Source of the DNA: Engraulis encrasicolus
Lineage: Eukaryota; Chordata; Actinopteri; Clupeiformes; Engraulidae
DNA length: 64,000 bases
Direction of reading: 5' to 3'
Assembly: GCF_034702125.1 (NCBI RefSeq)
Contig: NC_085876.1
Location: forward strand, 22,362,629-22,426,628
A program made the translations under genes and the position numbers. Numbering within the stretch: the stretch's first letter is position 1; each line of letters begins with the position of its first letter. Under the pieces are notes generated by a model, which had not been told where the DNA came from, ran no database searches, and saw nothing but the letters and a program-made list of their open reading frames with translations. Shown here piece after piece: positions 1 through 14,349 of the stretch.

Positions 1-345
1 GTCAAAAAAGGTACTGCAACTATGCTGCTCATTGAAACGGGGCTGCCTATTGCCAAATTTGATATTTACATGAAAGTTTACTAAGTAATAAACACATATT
101 TTCTAGTATGGTCCAAGTACAGTCATTTTTGCAGCTAAAAATTGCTACTTTTGGAAATTCAAAATGGCGGACCATGGAGAAGATCCCCCTTTTCATGTAT
201 GAAAAATGCAAATTTTCCAGTCATAATGAATACTTAAAATTTGATGGTGGTGGTAAGTATTCATGAAAAAGCTAACATTATTGAATGGGCAGCATGGATT
301 CTGGAAATAAACAACTAAAAATCTCACACAGTGTCCCTTTAAACA
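1..345. repeat. Probable dispersed repeat in clptm1l intron 3
   Basis: Non-coding sequence left of clptm1l exon 3, so within intron 3 of that gene. It is AT-rich, has an AAAATGGCGG motif near 168 and ends in a CACAGTGTCCCTTTAA-type phrase that I associate with dispersed fish repeats. No terminal repeat or target duplication is visible because the window starts inside it. From 345 to 562 there is a short CA-rich stretch and an (ATT)n tract at about 519-551. Family unknown. Confidence 0.3.
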
Positions 346-562
346 ACACCCTAAGACATCTCTTCCTGGAGGCTTATGGCTGCTAGTTCCACAAGCACAT
401 TCACTTACATGTGTGCACGCACTCACACACTGACACGCACACACATGCAAACATTCCTACATGATACCTTGTTAAGCGACCTTGGGTGTTTCGAAAGGCG
501 CTATATAAAACGAAAGTATTATTATTATCATCATTATTATTATTATTATTACTAATACTCAC

Positions 563-1703
563 ACTGGGCTCCTCTTGGCCTGCGATGAGGCTGACCTCGG
601 GTGGTTTGGGGAGCATGTAGGTGGTGAGCTGGGTGACCTGGTGCACCTGCCGGGGGTCCTGCCAGGGAGACACCCCTGCTTGGTGCACAAACACCAGGGC
701 ATACAGGGTGCCATTCTTACGAGTCTTCTTAGGCAAGCTGATGTTCACCTGCCTTCATGAAAAAAGAAAAAGATAGTACGGTACAACAGTGAGCATGGAT
801 GCTATGGGAAATCATCATTTAAGATTGTAATATAACTGCTCTTTATCATTGTATTCTATATAAAATATGAGGGGGTCTTTTCCTGTCCTATGTCATGCTG
901 TGTTTTTGTCATGGGTGTGTGTGTGTGTGTATGGGATGAGGGGGTGAGGGATTATAGGCCTATTTGTCTTGTGTTTTTTCTGTTTTTGTAACTATCAGAT
1001 GCACTGGCAATAGCACAGAACACATTTCTGCAAAGACAGATAAATCTATCTATCTATTTGATGTGTGTGTAAATAATTTCATTCTACATTGATTTTACGG
1101 AACAGTGATCGTTAACCTATATTCTCCCCAAACAAAAGGACAACATGTAGGCCTACGATATTTATTTATAATTGTGGTGGCCTATTCGCAAGTACATCGG
1201 CTTACCTCTCAAATTTGGAATGCAAATCGAAATCCTCCTCTTTCAGAATGAGTGTGTGGCCCCCTTCTGCGTTGTGTCGCACGGCAGTGTACACGCTGAG
1301 CTGCAAGACGGGGTGAAATGTCAAAGTAGCCTAGGAATCGACTCCAGCTGCGAGCGCTCCACTAAACATGACGTGTCAGTCAAAATTCGTGCTCTTGACG
1401 ATCAACATGGTCAATCATCAAACATGATCAGGCAGGAATGCACCTGAATTGATCATTTTGCTTGGGGATAGGTCACAATTACATTACATTTCCCCTGAGT
1501 CAAATACAGAAACAAGAAGTCGAGAAAGGCGCGCTTACCTCCAGTCGTTGTTTTCCTGTCAAATACGGGCTGATGCAGCTTTCGCTTTTGGGATTTTCAC
1601 ATGGCTTGGTATATACAATGCCATACATCACCCAGCAAGTATGTAGGACGTACACAATAAAGACGCCAATGATTAAGGTTGTAAAAGACGTTTTGTGAAA
1701 CAT
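563..1703 (-). CDS. clptm1l: CLPTM1-like protein (CLPTM1L/CRR9), coding exons 1-3, partial
   Basis: Three exons on the minus strand spell the N-terminal part of CLPTM1L, a multi-pass endomembrane protein of the CLPTM1 family (studied in humans as CRR9, tied to apoptosis resistance). Exon 1 is 1539-1703: 55 codons from ATG at 1703-1701, with an N-terminal hydrophobic segment (residues about 8-28, IIGVFIVYVLHTCWVMYGIV) and then a cysteine pair. It ends in phase 0 before GTAAGC. Exon 2 is 1206-1300 (begins LSVYTAVRH, ends KFER split by the intron, donor GTAAG). Exon 3 is 563-752 (VNISLPKKTRKNGTLYA, then LTTYMLPKPPEVSL, donor GTGAGT). Each join keeps the frame and matches the order in the human protein as I remember it. 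The exon 3 start is the least certain: acceptor AAG before 752 fits the phase, whereas the CAG four bases later does not. The remaining exons lie left of the window. Confidence 0.92.
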
Positions 1704-2360
1704 CTTTCTTCCTTGGTCTCCGAGAGTGTACACAAAGGGAGAAAATACTGAAACTGCACGCGACAGCCGGCGAACTATGTGCTAGAAAAGAAAATATGTG
1801 TATAAATACGAGAAATAATTATAAATGCCGGTGGGTTCATTTCTCCAGTCTGAATCCGTCGTTAGTGCATGGTACCGATGGAGGAGGCTACAACAGCGTA
1901 GCCCACTGTAGCATGTTCATCTACGTCATTGCAAATGATAAACAAACAAACACGCAGGACAGAAACTACACATTTATATGAACGACGAACCTATCATAAG
2001 GCATGCACTATCCGAGTAAAAATAATTTGGATTTTTGACACAAAATTATCAGCGTGGAAAAATGACTTCCTTCGTCCATTTCCTGGTGTAGGCGTGTTCG
2101 TCTACTGGGCATGCGTGCACTGCGTGTAAGGCCAAGTATGTTCAGATGCAGAATGAGAGCTCCAGCCCCTCCCATTATCCCATACACTCCCATAGCCATC
2201 CTCTATCGCAGAGCGCTCATATGGCAAGCCATTTTAACATTTAGCCAGACTGGTACAGGTATGTGTTGCAGATTATCTGTAATTCCGTTTTGCCTAGTCA
2301 AAATTAGCAACTACATTCCTCCTATAATAGTCATTTCAGATACCCATAAAGAATTCTGTA
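1704..2360. other. Upstream region of clptm1l, no gene seen
   Basis: This stretch holds the expected 5' untranslated region and promoter of the minus-strand clptm1l gene. A 5' leader should lie directly above 1703. I see no convincing TATA box, no long open frame and no clear repeat boundary up to the SINE at about 2365. Confidence 0.4.
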
Positions 2361-2364
2361 TGAA

Positions 2365-3394
<1,030 letters not shown>

Positions 3395-3547
3395 GAGCAA
3401 ATGACGTCACTATTGCCATTCATTTCAACGGGTGACATCATTTCGGATATCCACAACATTGCAAATATCTGCAACTGAATTATATCCTCGAAACGTGGAG
3501 CGTTTGTGCGCTATGTCCGCGTCCGCCACGTTAGGTCTTTGTGTTAA

Positions 3548-3950
3548 CACGATAACTTATGAACGGATGGTTGGATTTGTCTCTAGGGTAGGTTCATGAA
3601 CTGATTAGATTTTGGAGTCCAACACTGTCAAGATGGCTGAATTCAAGATGGCTGAATTTTTGTTGGCCCATAACTTCTGACCAGTTGGATGGATTTGTCC
3701 CAAATTCGGTGTGTTAATGCATAGGTCCGTTAACTGATTAGATGTTGGAGGCCAGCACTTTCAAGATGGCTGAATTCAAGATGGCTGAATTTTTGTTTGG
3801 CCCATAACTTCTGACCTGTTGGATGGATTTGTCCCAGATTCGGTGTGTTAGTGCTCTAAGGTAGATTCACACACTGATTAGATTTTGGAGGCCAACACTT
3901 TGAAGATGGCGGAATTTTCATTTGGCCCATGACTTCTGACTGGGGAGATT
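3548..3950. repeat. Tandem repeat, about 126-134 bp units (three copies)
   Basis: Three diverged head-to-tail units each contain CATAACTTCTGAC (3669, 3803, 3929), a GATTAGATTTTGGAGGCCAACACTT phrase and one or two AAGATGGCTGAATT motifs. The spacing between phrases is 134 and 126 bases. No coding potential is seen. Confidence 0.75.
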
Positions 3951-3959
3951 GATTTGCCC

Positions 3960-4199
3960 GGTAACATTTAATTTTGATGGTTCACTATTATAGTGGATCT
4001 ACCTCATTAGGTACAGTGTAATAACCAGTGTAACAATATGTAATTGCATGTAATACAGCTACACACAAATACATGATGTAAGTACAAAATTGGTACATGG
4101 TGTTACACTACATGGTTTTAAATATTGTGACACTGGTTATTACCTTGTACCTAATGTGGTAGATCCACTGTAATAGTGAACCATTAAAATAGTGTTACC
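3960..4199. mobile_element. Palindromic MITE with 8-bp target duplication (hAT-like)
   Basis: The 240-bp element starts GGTAACATTTAA and ends with the reverse complement. Its arms fold back over most of their length, with GGTTCACTATTATAGTGGATC on the left matched on the right. ATTTGCCC flanks it on both sides (3952-3959 and 4200-4207), and an 8-bp duplication is typical of hAT elements. It is non-autonomous. Confidence 0.75.
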
Positions 4200-4207
4200 A
4201 TTTGCCC

Positions 4208-4690
4208 CATATTTTTTTTGTTTCGTTTTCACAATAGTCGTTTGGTTTTAAGCACGTCACTGATCTATGATATATATTAAATATATTTATTTTATATTTT
4301 GTATTCAATATATAAGTTTATAAATAGGAGGAATGATGGGGGACTGGAAACATCACATTTCGGGGATATACCTTTAGCAGTCGGAGCCGACTGCATAGGC
4401 CTAGTTGTCACTAAGCTTTGGTTAGAAATCAGTAGCAAATATGGAGTCACTCACGATGGTAGGGTGTTTATTGTTGTTTAAAAAAAACGGCCATCTTAAT
4501 AGCCTACTTTTCTTGTAGCACCCATCTCAAGTCGATGTTAAGAAATTGGCACTTAAAAATATCTGGCTTTCAAACTAGACGGTGACCCCAGAAGAAACAC
4601 TTTAAAAAGTAGAACCATTCAAAGATCTACTGTACTTTGTGGCATTAAGACAGAGATTGCCTGCTTGTGACCTCATGACGTCACCGACGA
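4208..4690. other. Intergenic, no gene seen
   Basis: AT-rich spacer with a short run of TATATA/AAATAT near 4260-4310. One plus-strand open frame (4299-4481) shows no recognisable domain and is probably random. Confidence 0.4.
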
Positions 4691-4699
4691 CAGAAAATT

Positions 4700-5960
4700 A
4701 ATTCAATATCTTGCAAAAGCACAACTCTAATGTAATTTCCTCATTTGCAATTGGGATGGTGAATGTTTTAGTCCCCCAAAAATTGTTTTGGTCAGGCTGA
4801 CTTTATCGTTTTCTCGAGGTGGGGCGTCCGCAAAATACAAGGCAACAAGCACAAGTGGAGGACGGAAGTCTGCATATTGAAATGCACCCATGGATGAAGA
4901 AGCTGATGAGAATTCTTACAGTAAAAGTGTGCTCAATGTGTAGCCTGGCAAGCCAGACTACATGTCAGATTACATGTGAATATTTAGTCTGGCCCCGATC
5001 AATGAGTTATCGGAAGATTGTTGATGGGAACATCCTGTTGTTTTTCAAACTGTATCTGTGCCTATTGGCCAACTCTTTGTCGTCACTCCCTCAAAACCCT
5101 GTCTGCTTTGCATCCGAAAGATTCAAAACAAATCTCCTGTGTTGTGATTGGTCTGCCAGTTTCAGGGCATGGGGCTAGAGGCTAGACCCACTCGCAGGCA
5201 ATAGGCTCGGTCGCAACCACGCAGGAAAAGATTTGATCAAAACGTGATTTGCTAGGTCTTAAAAAGGAGGGGATAACTGCGTCGCAACCAAGCTGGACAC
5301 ATCAGGACGACGAGATTTCAACAGCGGCAAAGAAGGTGGATCTATAGGTCTGTGGGTGGATCTACCTTTTTTGACAGCGGGGCGCCCTCTCGTGGAATTA
5401 AATAATCATGGCGCTAATTCCATGGCGCGCTTACCAACGTTGGCACATGCTTGTGAAATCCGAGACTCTCTCTGCTTCTCGGAGAGAAATTGGGTGGTCT
5501 TGAGGTAGAGATACAGGTTACCACTCGGTGAATCATGGTACAACTCTTAGTTAAATTTGTGATGATTTGGCTTCACTTCCATGTAATAATTCAGTTAATT
5601 AGTACTCACTTTAGGCTATTCATTTTGTGTTTTGGGACCAAAGTCGTCATTCAGATAGAACCGTTTAAAAATTACTTAACAGCGCCAACCCCTCCTGCGA
5701 GGATTGAACCCAGGTGTTCAATATGTAGCTTTACCATGGCGCGCCAACCACTTGCGTCCTCCACTTGTGCTTGTGGCCTCGTTCCGCCTTCTGGCCCAAC
5801 CTCCATGGACAAAACAATACATTTTCCCCGCTGTAAGCCTAGCCACAACCACTTTTGGGGGACTGTTTTTCATTCACCATCTCAATTCCAAATGAGAAAA
5901 AGACTTTACAATTGAGCTTTTGCAAGATATTGATATATAATGCTGTTGTCAGTGATGTCA
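4700..5960. repeat. Inverted repeat with about 200-bp arms
   Basis: The left arm (about 4710-4900, from AAAGCACAA through CTCATTTGCAAT to AAGCACAAGTGGAGGACG) is the diverged reverse complement of 5745-5940. The spacer holds a second repeat-like block (4940-5215) and phrases such as GTGGATCTA in inverted copies near 5340-5370. A related but shorter phrase (CTCATTTGCAATAGGGATG) recurs in the TRIM 3' flanks at 29438, 51470 and, inverted, near 62380, so part of this is a dispersed family. Type of element unknown. Confidence 0.55.
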
Positions 5961-6296
5961 TCATGATATACCGGTATTACGTCCTGGTTCGAGGCCACAA
6001 GCACAAGTGAAGGAAGCAAGGTTGCATATTGGAACGCACACAATGTGGGGATAAGTGGTAAGAGCAGACGGCACTTGCTCCAATTCCAGCCAGATACAGG
6101 CCTATAGGATTTAGGTCACTAGCGGCACTAGTACTTTAGGTGGCAGCAGTGCAACATTTCGGATACCAGCTCATGCTCCTCAGTATGGAAGGAATGGCCC
6201 CGCATCCCCCTTTGAAATAACCCTGTGCCAGTGATCCCTAAGAGCTGGAACAATTTATATTTTTCCAGTATATAAAAACTGTTTTTCAACTTGCGA

Positions 6297-6307
6297 ATAC
6301 ACACACA

Positions 6308-6385
<78 letters not shown>

Positions 6386-6411
6386 AACACACACACACAC
6401 ACACACACCAC
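6297..6411. repeat. (CA)n microsatellite
   Basis: About 115 bases of nearly pure CA, interrupted only by one T and two AAAC variants. Directly to its right (6412-6476) starts sequence homologous to TRIM-unit 3' flanks (compare 30536-30604), so the tract marks the left limit of array homology. Confidence 0.95.
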
Positions 6412-6834
6412 ACACGGGAGCATGTACTGGCCCAACCTGCTGCTCTCCTCATAGAGGTACAATTATATTAGTCTAACCCTTTCATGCACGCACCATGATA
6501 TTGATTTTCTCACTCATAATGAAGCTAATATGAAGAATCTGTTGGAATTTTTCGAAAATATCTTTTTATGTCAAAGTTATTTTACTGCACGTATGTGGAC
6601 ACTGCGCATCAAACGAGTGAAAAGTTATACAGGCCTATACTTTCAAGTTCAAAGTAAGCTGTTTTATTCATTTTGTATGGCATTTTATGTTATATAACAA
6701 CACAATATAACACTTTAACACCAGATATAACTGTAATTAACCAACAAACATAGCTTTATAAAGAAAAAATGTAGGCCTAAAATCAGCAATGTTTATATAG
6801 GCGGCTATAGAAAAATATGTGTGAAATTTAAGTG

Positions 6835-8200
6835 AACAAAAACCTCAGTTTGATTCAACACATGTGAACAAAAAGCTCCGTTTGATTCAGCATGTATTCT
6901 AGGCCAATCCTACATCGTTTATATTGTCCCTGAAAGATAATATGAAATTTGCCTCCAGACACATGCGTTCTGTCATTCATCAGCATTTTCAAGTATTTTC
7001 TGTAAAAATATAGTGTTAAATAGACCCCCTATTATAAAAGTAAGTTATTTTACTTTACCAAGGACAGGCACTGCGACAGATAATTAAATCCATGTCTGAA
7101 GCAGCTGAAAGAAGCAGCCAGTGGATTGGCTGAAGCGGAAGGACCCCTGCTGGGCTCAAAAAACATCAGGACCCACTCACTAGGCTCACTCACCCAACAC
7201 CCTTTCTCCCAACCAGGAGATAAGGGACCAAGGTGTGCGGTCAGTTCCAAGCCTGACTCAGGGGAGTGGACGCCCCTGCCGTGCATAGTACAATGGACTT
7301 GTAATCGGGTATGGGACACAATCTCGGGCTTGATCACCCCATAGCTGGCCACCTTTGATGAGGGTGTCTAGTGTTGAAGGGCCGAAACACCCCCTGATTC
7401 GAAGGAACACTACTGACGATGTGTCCTAAATTGACAAGGTACAACCCCCCACACCACTCTCACCATCAAGGAAGCTTATGTAACTCATGTGTTACACATC
7501 TAATGGCACAATGGATAGTAACACCATCTCGTCCAGTGTTTTATGAATCTATGTTACCTTATGTCATATTACAGACATTTACACATTATATATTACAATA
7601 TTAAACCAACAAAGATGAAAAAAAGAAAAAAAACTGTCAATTAAGCAATATTTCGCTATGGCAAGATTTTTGGGAAACCTTTTTTCATGTGGAAAAAACC
7701 TTCAATTCTGATAGAAGACACATCTGTATTTGATTCAGCACGTATTCTAGGTCAATCCTACTTCATTTATGTTGTCCCTGTATGGAAGGTAATATGAAAT
7801 GTTCCTCCAGACACATGAGTTTTGTAGTCATTCATCAGCATTTTCAAGTATTTTCTGTAAAATATAGCCTAGTTTAAATAGACCCCCTATTATGAAAGTA
7901 AGTTATTTCACTTAGCCTACTTTCCATATTACCTTATGTCATATTACAACTTTATATGACACTTACACACTATATATTGCATTATTTAACCAGCAAGGAT
8001 GAAAAATATAAGAAAAAACTGTAAATTAAGCAATATTTAAATACACAGCTATGGCAAGATTTATGGGGATTTTTTTCTGCATGTGGGAAAAACCTTCAAT
8101 TCTGATGAAGACACATCTGCATTTGATTCAGCATGTATTCTAGATCATTCCTACATCATTTGTGTCATCTTTGTGGTGACAGAAACCTGAAATATGCCTA
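6835..8200. repeat. Three diverged copies of a 200-300 bp repeat
   Basis: The phrase CAGCATGTATTCTAGGCCAATCCTACATC recurs near 6890, 7736 and 8130, followed each time by a TATTGTCCCTG-like phrase and, in the first two, CCTCCAGACACATG and TTTTCAAGTATTTTCTGTAAA, then GACCCCCTATTAT. A different element (7060-7460) sits between the first and second copies. Non-coding. Confidence 0.65.
7060..7460 (+). pseudogene. 3' fragment of a reverse-transcriptase retroelement
   Basis: One frame near 7080-7140 gives ERSSQWIWLKRKDP-like residues, and the segment ends with GATGAGGGTGTCTAGTGTTGAAGGGCCGAAACACCC. I recognise both from the 3' ends of a fish and invertebrate retroelement family encoding a large reverse transcriptase. 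There are several stops and the rest of the coding region is absent. The family match rests on memory of its typical terminus, so it is tentative. Confidence 0.4.
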
Positions 8201-9588
8201 TAGACACACACATGCGTGAAACACTAATTTTAGGTAGTTTTTCCTGAACTTATGAAATGAAAAGTGTTTAAATGTGCCTTAGCGCAGGACTATGGCTCTC
8301 TGTAATGTCATAGCAATGCAGTTATGATGTAGTTAAGCATTTTCAGCAAGTGAATAGGTCAGTGACCCCTGCTGCAGTAAGAGGCTACATATGTTTAAAA
8401 AAAAACAATAATTTATTCCACACTATAATCATTATAAATGCTAATAACACATATAGTCTAGAGGATATGTCGAAAAGATGTTCACTTCCGGAAGAAAGCA
8501 CGAAAATTGGTATACAGGGGGTTTTGGGGATGCTGATTCCAATTAGAAGCGGCTCCACGCTCGCAAACGAAGGGATCTACTTCAAAAACATGAAATCCAA
8601 GATGGCCGCCATCGCAAAAAACTGTATTTGTTTTGAGCCATAACTTTGGATCTGGTTGTTATATGAGCATGATCTTGGTGTCAAAATTTAGGTTTTGTGG
8701 CCCAATAATTTCATTTAAAGGCAATATAAGCCTCTAACTAAAGATATGACAAAGATATAGGGTGCAACAATTGCAGCAATCACATTGACGCATTTGTGTG
8801 AACTGTGCTGATTTAAGAACGCGAGACATGATGATTTATGTTAGGCTTGGTGTATCCTATTCTAAGGTACTAGGGATTTGTAAGTATGTATTCATGTTCC
8901 TGGACTCAAATACAGTGTTGCCAATTTGGTGACAAGATTTTTTGGTGACTCTGGCTACTTTGAAAAACTCTTCATTTAAGTGACAAAATCATTGTTTTTC
9001 AACATAACTGCAGCTCTGCGTAGCCGTGCACACATCTTTTCTAGAGATTTGCGTTGCATGCGTGATGCTGTGACGTCATACGTAACGTCATCTGGTGACT
9101 TCTAGCGACTTTTCAGAGAGCCAATAGTGACTTCTGCTGAATTTGTTTTGGCAACACTGCTCAAATAAGCCTTTACATCATGTTTCAACACATTCCAACA
9201 CAAAGCGTGTCCTGCATGTCCTGTGCAATATACCCCCGCAGGAGATAAAAGTACTGATCTGAATGTACGCATCATGAGATATCATTCAACTTGATTTGTT
9301 CAGCTACTGTATATGGCTGTATATGGCTGCATAAAGCCTATGTGATATTTAGCACCCAACTTGCAACTTTGAGTTTATGAATTTAGGATCATGAGTATCA
9401 ACTTTTTTCAATCAAGCCATATTCTGTTCACTCATAATTTATATCTGGAAGAAAATAAATCAATAATAATAATAATAAGACTGCATTTCCAGAGAGACAA
9501 TGCTATTAGTATGCTTGCGGCTTATGCACACACACACACACAGAGCTGTTGTATACACACACAGAAACACGAGGGAAAGAGATCGAGA

Positions 9589-9900
<312 letters not shown>

Positions 9901-9925
9901 CGTGTGTGCATGTATGAATATGCTT

Positions 9926-10030
9926 CAGGTGCCTTTCAGCAATGGGTGGGTAGGGAGAGGTAAGGGTGGGATTCGAACCTGCAACCCTCTGACAGACCAA
10001 CACCCTACCCAGTAGGCCACTGCCACTTAC
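9926..10030 (-). mobile_element. tRNA-derived SINE head (second family)
   Basis: On the minus strand the segment reads GTGGCCTACTGGGTAGGGTG (A-box-like) and then GGTTCGAATCCCACCC (B box), followed by CTCCC and TGCTGAAAGGCACCTGAAG. This is a polymerase III promoter arrangement of a tRNA-type SINE with only a short body left. It is not a functional tRNA gene, because the acceptor arm and tail do not pair. Confidence 0.65.
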
Positions 10031-10105
10031 TGTATAGAGTGGCCACAGCAGAATATTAGGCCACGGTTGCCCAGGTGACAGCAGAGGTCTAAAGTTCTAC
10101 AAGGC

Positions 10106-10245
<140 letters not shown>

Positions 10246-12429
10246 AATGAAGATTCTAATGGTGACAGTTTGGCAGTCAATAGCTGAGTAATATGTGCAG
10301 CCTTATTTTTACGCTGTCATATCTCCAAAAGTTTTGCAAGTTGTTAGATGATATTGACACACAAATGGCACAACCCTGCTCTTCATGTCAAAGCTGAGAT
10401 CACTTTTCTAGGCCAAATGGTTCAGTCAAAAAAATGACATATTCAGGCCTATGCGCTGAGCTGTTCACACATTTTTTTTCTAAGTGAATGAGGTCACATC
10501 ATATCATCATAGGGATTTTAAAACTGTTCTCTCTGGAACATTTTTAAGAGTTGGCTTATGATCTTCACACAGTTTGTATTCAGAGACAAGACCTCTCTGA
10601 CAATGCCTTTACCTAGTTGATGCCTAGTTAAAAACCCCAGGACAGATCACCTCTCACTCTAACTGCCACAGTTTGTGACATCATCTTGACCATTCTACCA
10701 TTCATTTCAATGAGGGGGAAAATAGAGAGAAAACTGAGGAAAAACAAGTCTGGTGAACAAATGAAAGGGGGTAGGCCAGCGAAAAATACACCACCCTGGG
10801 CCCTTTTCGAGCCGTTCGTTTTGGCACTCGAACCGTGTCTCTATCTCGAACGCTGCAACGATTCAAAGCCGCCATACTAATGAATGGCGATTCCTATAGG
10901 CCGAGGTGAATGGAAAAATGTAGAATAATAATAAACTCTTGATGACAAATTAGTATGCTTTCCCGCAAGCATACTAAATAAACTGTTGTAGAACAATTAG
11001 TATGCTTGCTGGGGGCAAGCAGAGGCCTTTGGCAAGCATACTAAATAATACTATAGGACTATTTCATACATGGTAGACATGGTAGATCTGCTGTTATGAG
11101 GACATCTCTGTCATCTGGGAACTGTCCATTTGTTACCAGCGTAGTTATCTGCATTTCCCAGAAATCCCTGCCAATCTGGTAACAAATGAACAGTTCCCAG
11201 ATTTGGACTACACTACCAAAGTTATTATTATTGATTTACTTTCTTCCAGATATAACATTTTTAAGTTGTGAATAAAATGATGGACTGACTGAAAGAAGCT
11301 GGTACTCATTATCCTAAATTCATAAACTCAAAGATGCAAGTTGGGTGCTAAATATCACATAGGCTTTATGCAGCCATATTTGTGTATAGGTATTCTAAGT
11401 ATCTGTGTGCTTCAGGGATATTCTGAACAAATCAAGTGATAACCCAGGCTTTATTTACAATAACTTGTAACAATAAGTTATGTTTCATTGCAACTTTGAG
11501 GGCATTTCCACCTTTTATCTTAAAAAAGCCCGGATTTAGCTCTTCATTGGCTAAAAGTGTGTTTATTACATAGTGTGTTGTTAATCTGGTAACCAAACAC
11601 TTAGCTCATCGGTTTCTTCTCTTCATGCTGAATCCATACATATCTCCTATGTTAAATTTGGTTTAACTAATCAAAAGTAATAACAGTTTATATATTTTAG
11701 AGCGCCCCCCGCAGGCCATTTTGTTATCTGTGTGTTTGACACTCGAACTCAAATTGTTCTATAGACCCTAAACTTCAACTTGGAAGTGAAAACAAAACTT
11801 AAACACCAATTTGAAATGACTGAGCCTAATACGACCCCACTAAAAGGATCTACAAGTATAAAAATATAGCTATCGCAATTGCGGCCATCTTCAATTTCTC
11901 AAATTTGAGGTGAATCCTTAATATTTTGAAGCTCAAATGGCTTACTCATGACTTCAGCGATAACCAAAACCTACAATTAGTCATCAAGATCAATATTCTA
12001 GTGCATATTCATCCAAAGTTGTGGATAACTATATATTTGGCCATCGGAGATGTCGGCCATCTTGGATTTCTCGATTTTCAGTGTGGTACCTAGGTTTTGC
12101 AAAGCTAAATGGCTCATAAATTAATTAAGCAATCCCAAGAAGCCACATTTAGTTGCAGAGGTCAGGATTATATGACATATGCAACCTAAGTAATGAAGAA
12201 TTGTTAATTTGGCGGCCATCTTGGATTTGTCCATTTTGAGGGTGATCCCTTGATTTTTGAGCTTGGAGCCACTTCTTATCGGAATCAGCATACCTGAAAA
12301 CCTTTGTATACAAATTTTCATGCTTTCTTCCGGAAGTGAACATCTTTGCCAAAAATCCTGACATATCCTCTAGACTAATAGTATTCGCCCAAAATGAGCA
12401 GAATATTCTCAGGGTAATCATAAATGATA

Positions 12430-12604
12430 TTAACCCCTTAAGACGCGGCTTTATACATTTGTTGTTACCAGTATGGTAATGACCAAGTCGTGGTGCATTA
12501 CTAAAAGGCTTGTGTTGTGTCATAGTACTGTAGTGCTATGCTAGGTACATTTCAATGACTATTACAGCGTGCCACTGGAGGTACGGTGCGCATTAAGGGG
12601 TTAG
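12430..12604. mobile_element. piggyBac-type MITE
   Basis: TTAACCCCTTAAGACGCG on the left and TGCGCATTAAGGGGTTAG on the right form an inverted repeat with CCCTTAA-type ends. TTAA precedes it, and a mutated TTAG follows. The 175-bp body has no coding potential. Ends and target fit piggyBac-like MITEs common in fish. Confidence 0.65.
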
Positions 12605-13429
12605 ACAGGTCATCAGCTGGGAAAATTAGGCCTTTCGTCCTACCACACTTTTCTCTGTGGATTTCTGACCAGAAGCCCTATTGGAAGAAATTAAAAGATG
12701 GGGCCACGTCAATTTTTGCTCAGAATTCAATATGGCCGTCATTTTCCAAAATGACTTGTTTTCATGCATTATTATATTGTACTATAAGGTGATATTCATT
12801 AACGATGAACTACTTTCAGCACTATTCTGTCCTGTTTCCTTACATACATGTTTACAAAGGTTGACTAAACTAAAAGAAATGAAAATAAAGTTGGCCACCT
12901 TGCAATATCCAAATGGAAGTGCTGAAAATAATGATTGAAATGCACATACAGAGTCTATGGCTGTGGAAATTAGGCCTATTGTCCTGTCAGGGTTTTCACA
13001 GTGGATTACAGACCAGAAGGCCTATTGAAAAAGATTCACCAGCTGGTTGCCATCTCAAATGTGCTCCAAAATTCAAAATGTTCTCTGTTTTTCAGAATGG
13101 CAGACTTTCATACATTTTTCTCAATACTGTAAGACCATAATAATCAATAAAGATAACCTATTTTCAGTGAAATCTCCTATCTACAGACGTGAGTAAAAAG
13201 GTTGGCAACAGAAAGATGTAAATTTCCTATAGACAATATCCTAAGGATTGTTGTCAGAAAATGATTGAGTTACACATACACAGTTGACTGCTGAAAAAAG
13301 GCTATTGATCTGCCAAACTTTTCACATTAGATTTCTGACCAAAAGTTTTTCAGGCCTAATTTTTTTTGCATAAAGCAAGGGTGAGTGTGCGTGCGTGTGT
13401 GCGTGCGCGTATCCCCCGCTCATCTTTCC

Positions 13430-13975
13430 CCTGCTCTACAGTGTCTTTCCCCCACACACTATTCTGCCTCCTCCACCCCCTCACTCATCCCCCCCCACAC
13501 ACTATTCTGCCCCCCAACCCCCTCACTCATCCCTCCCATGCTACTCTGCCCCTCCACCCCTCACTCACCCCCACTATTCTGCCCCCCACGCTCAACCCCC
13601 CTGACTCATTCTCCCCCCCCCCCCCAAAAAACACCCCCCACCCAATGTGAAAAGTTTGGCAGGTCAACCCCCCCCACCCCCCCCCCACCCCCCGACTCAA
13701 CTTACCCCCCCCACACACACACACACACACAAACACACACATTATTCTGCCCCCCCCCGAACCCCCCACACACTATTCTGCGCCCCCACCTCCTAATTCA
13801 ACCCCGACTCATTCCCCCACACCCCCACTCTGCCCCCCTACCCCCACTCACCCCCTCATTCATCCCCCCGCTCCTCCACATCATTCGGTCACCCCTACCC
13901 CCCCCCCCCCCACCTTACACACCCCCCCCCCCCCCCCCCCCCCCCCCTCCCAACACACACACACCCGGTCTACTG
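13430..13975. repeat. Cytosine-rich low-complexity tract
   Basis: Over 500 bases of CCCCCAC / CACACTATTCTGCCCC-type repeats, ending in a run of about 27 C's (13921-13947). Proline-rich frames across it are artefacts. Confidence 0.9.
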
Positions 13976-14048
13976 TGTCTATGTCAGTGTGTGTAAAGAA
14001 GCACACTGGCCACACACACTTGAGAAAAGCGCACTCAGGCACACGTAC

Positions 14049-14247
<199 letters not shown>

Positions 14248-14349
14248 CAGAGTTTGGCAGGACAATATGCCTTTTTTCAGCTGTCCATTGTGTTTGTGAA
14301 ATTCAATCATTTGACAACATTCCTTTGGATATTTCAAAGTGGCAAGATA

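Noticed and set aside
4819..5178. 119-codon plus-strand frame
   Set aside because: Lies within a repetitive inverted-repeat region and shows no domain; composition is not coding-like.
6291..6476. Open frames rich in His-Thr, Cys-Val or Ser-Leu across microsatellites, here and at many other places
   Set aside because: They are translations of (CA)n, (GT)n and (CT)n repeats in all frames; no gene.
9926..10030. A functional tRNA gene
   Set aside because: A and B boxes are present, but the cloverleaf does not close and SINE body sequence follows.
13385..13996. 203-codon proline-rich frame
   Set aside because: Product of the cytosine-rich low-complexity tract, with no start context, no domain and no support from copies.
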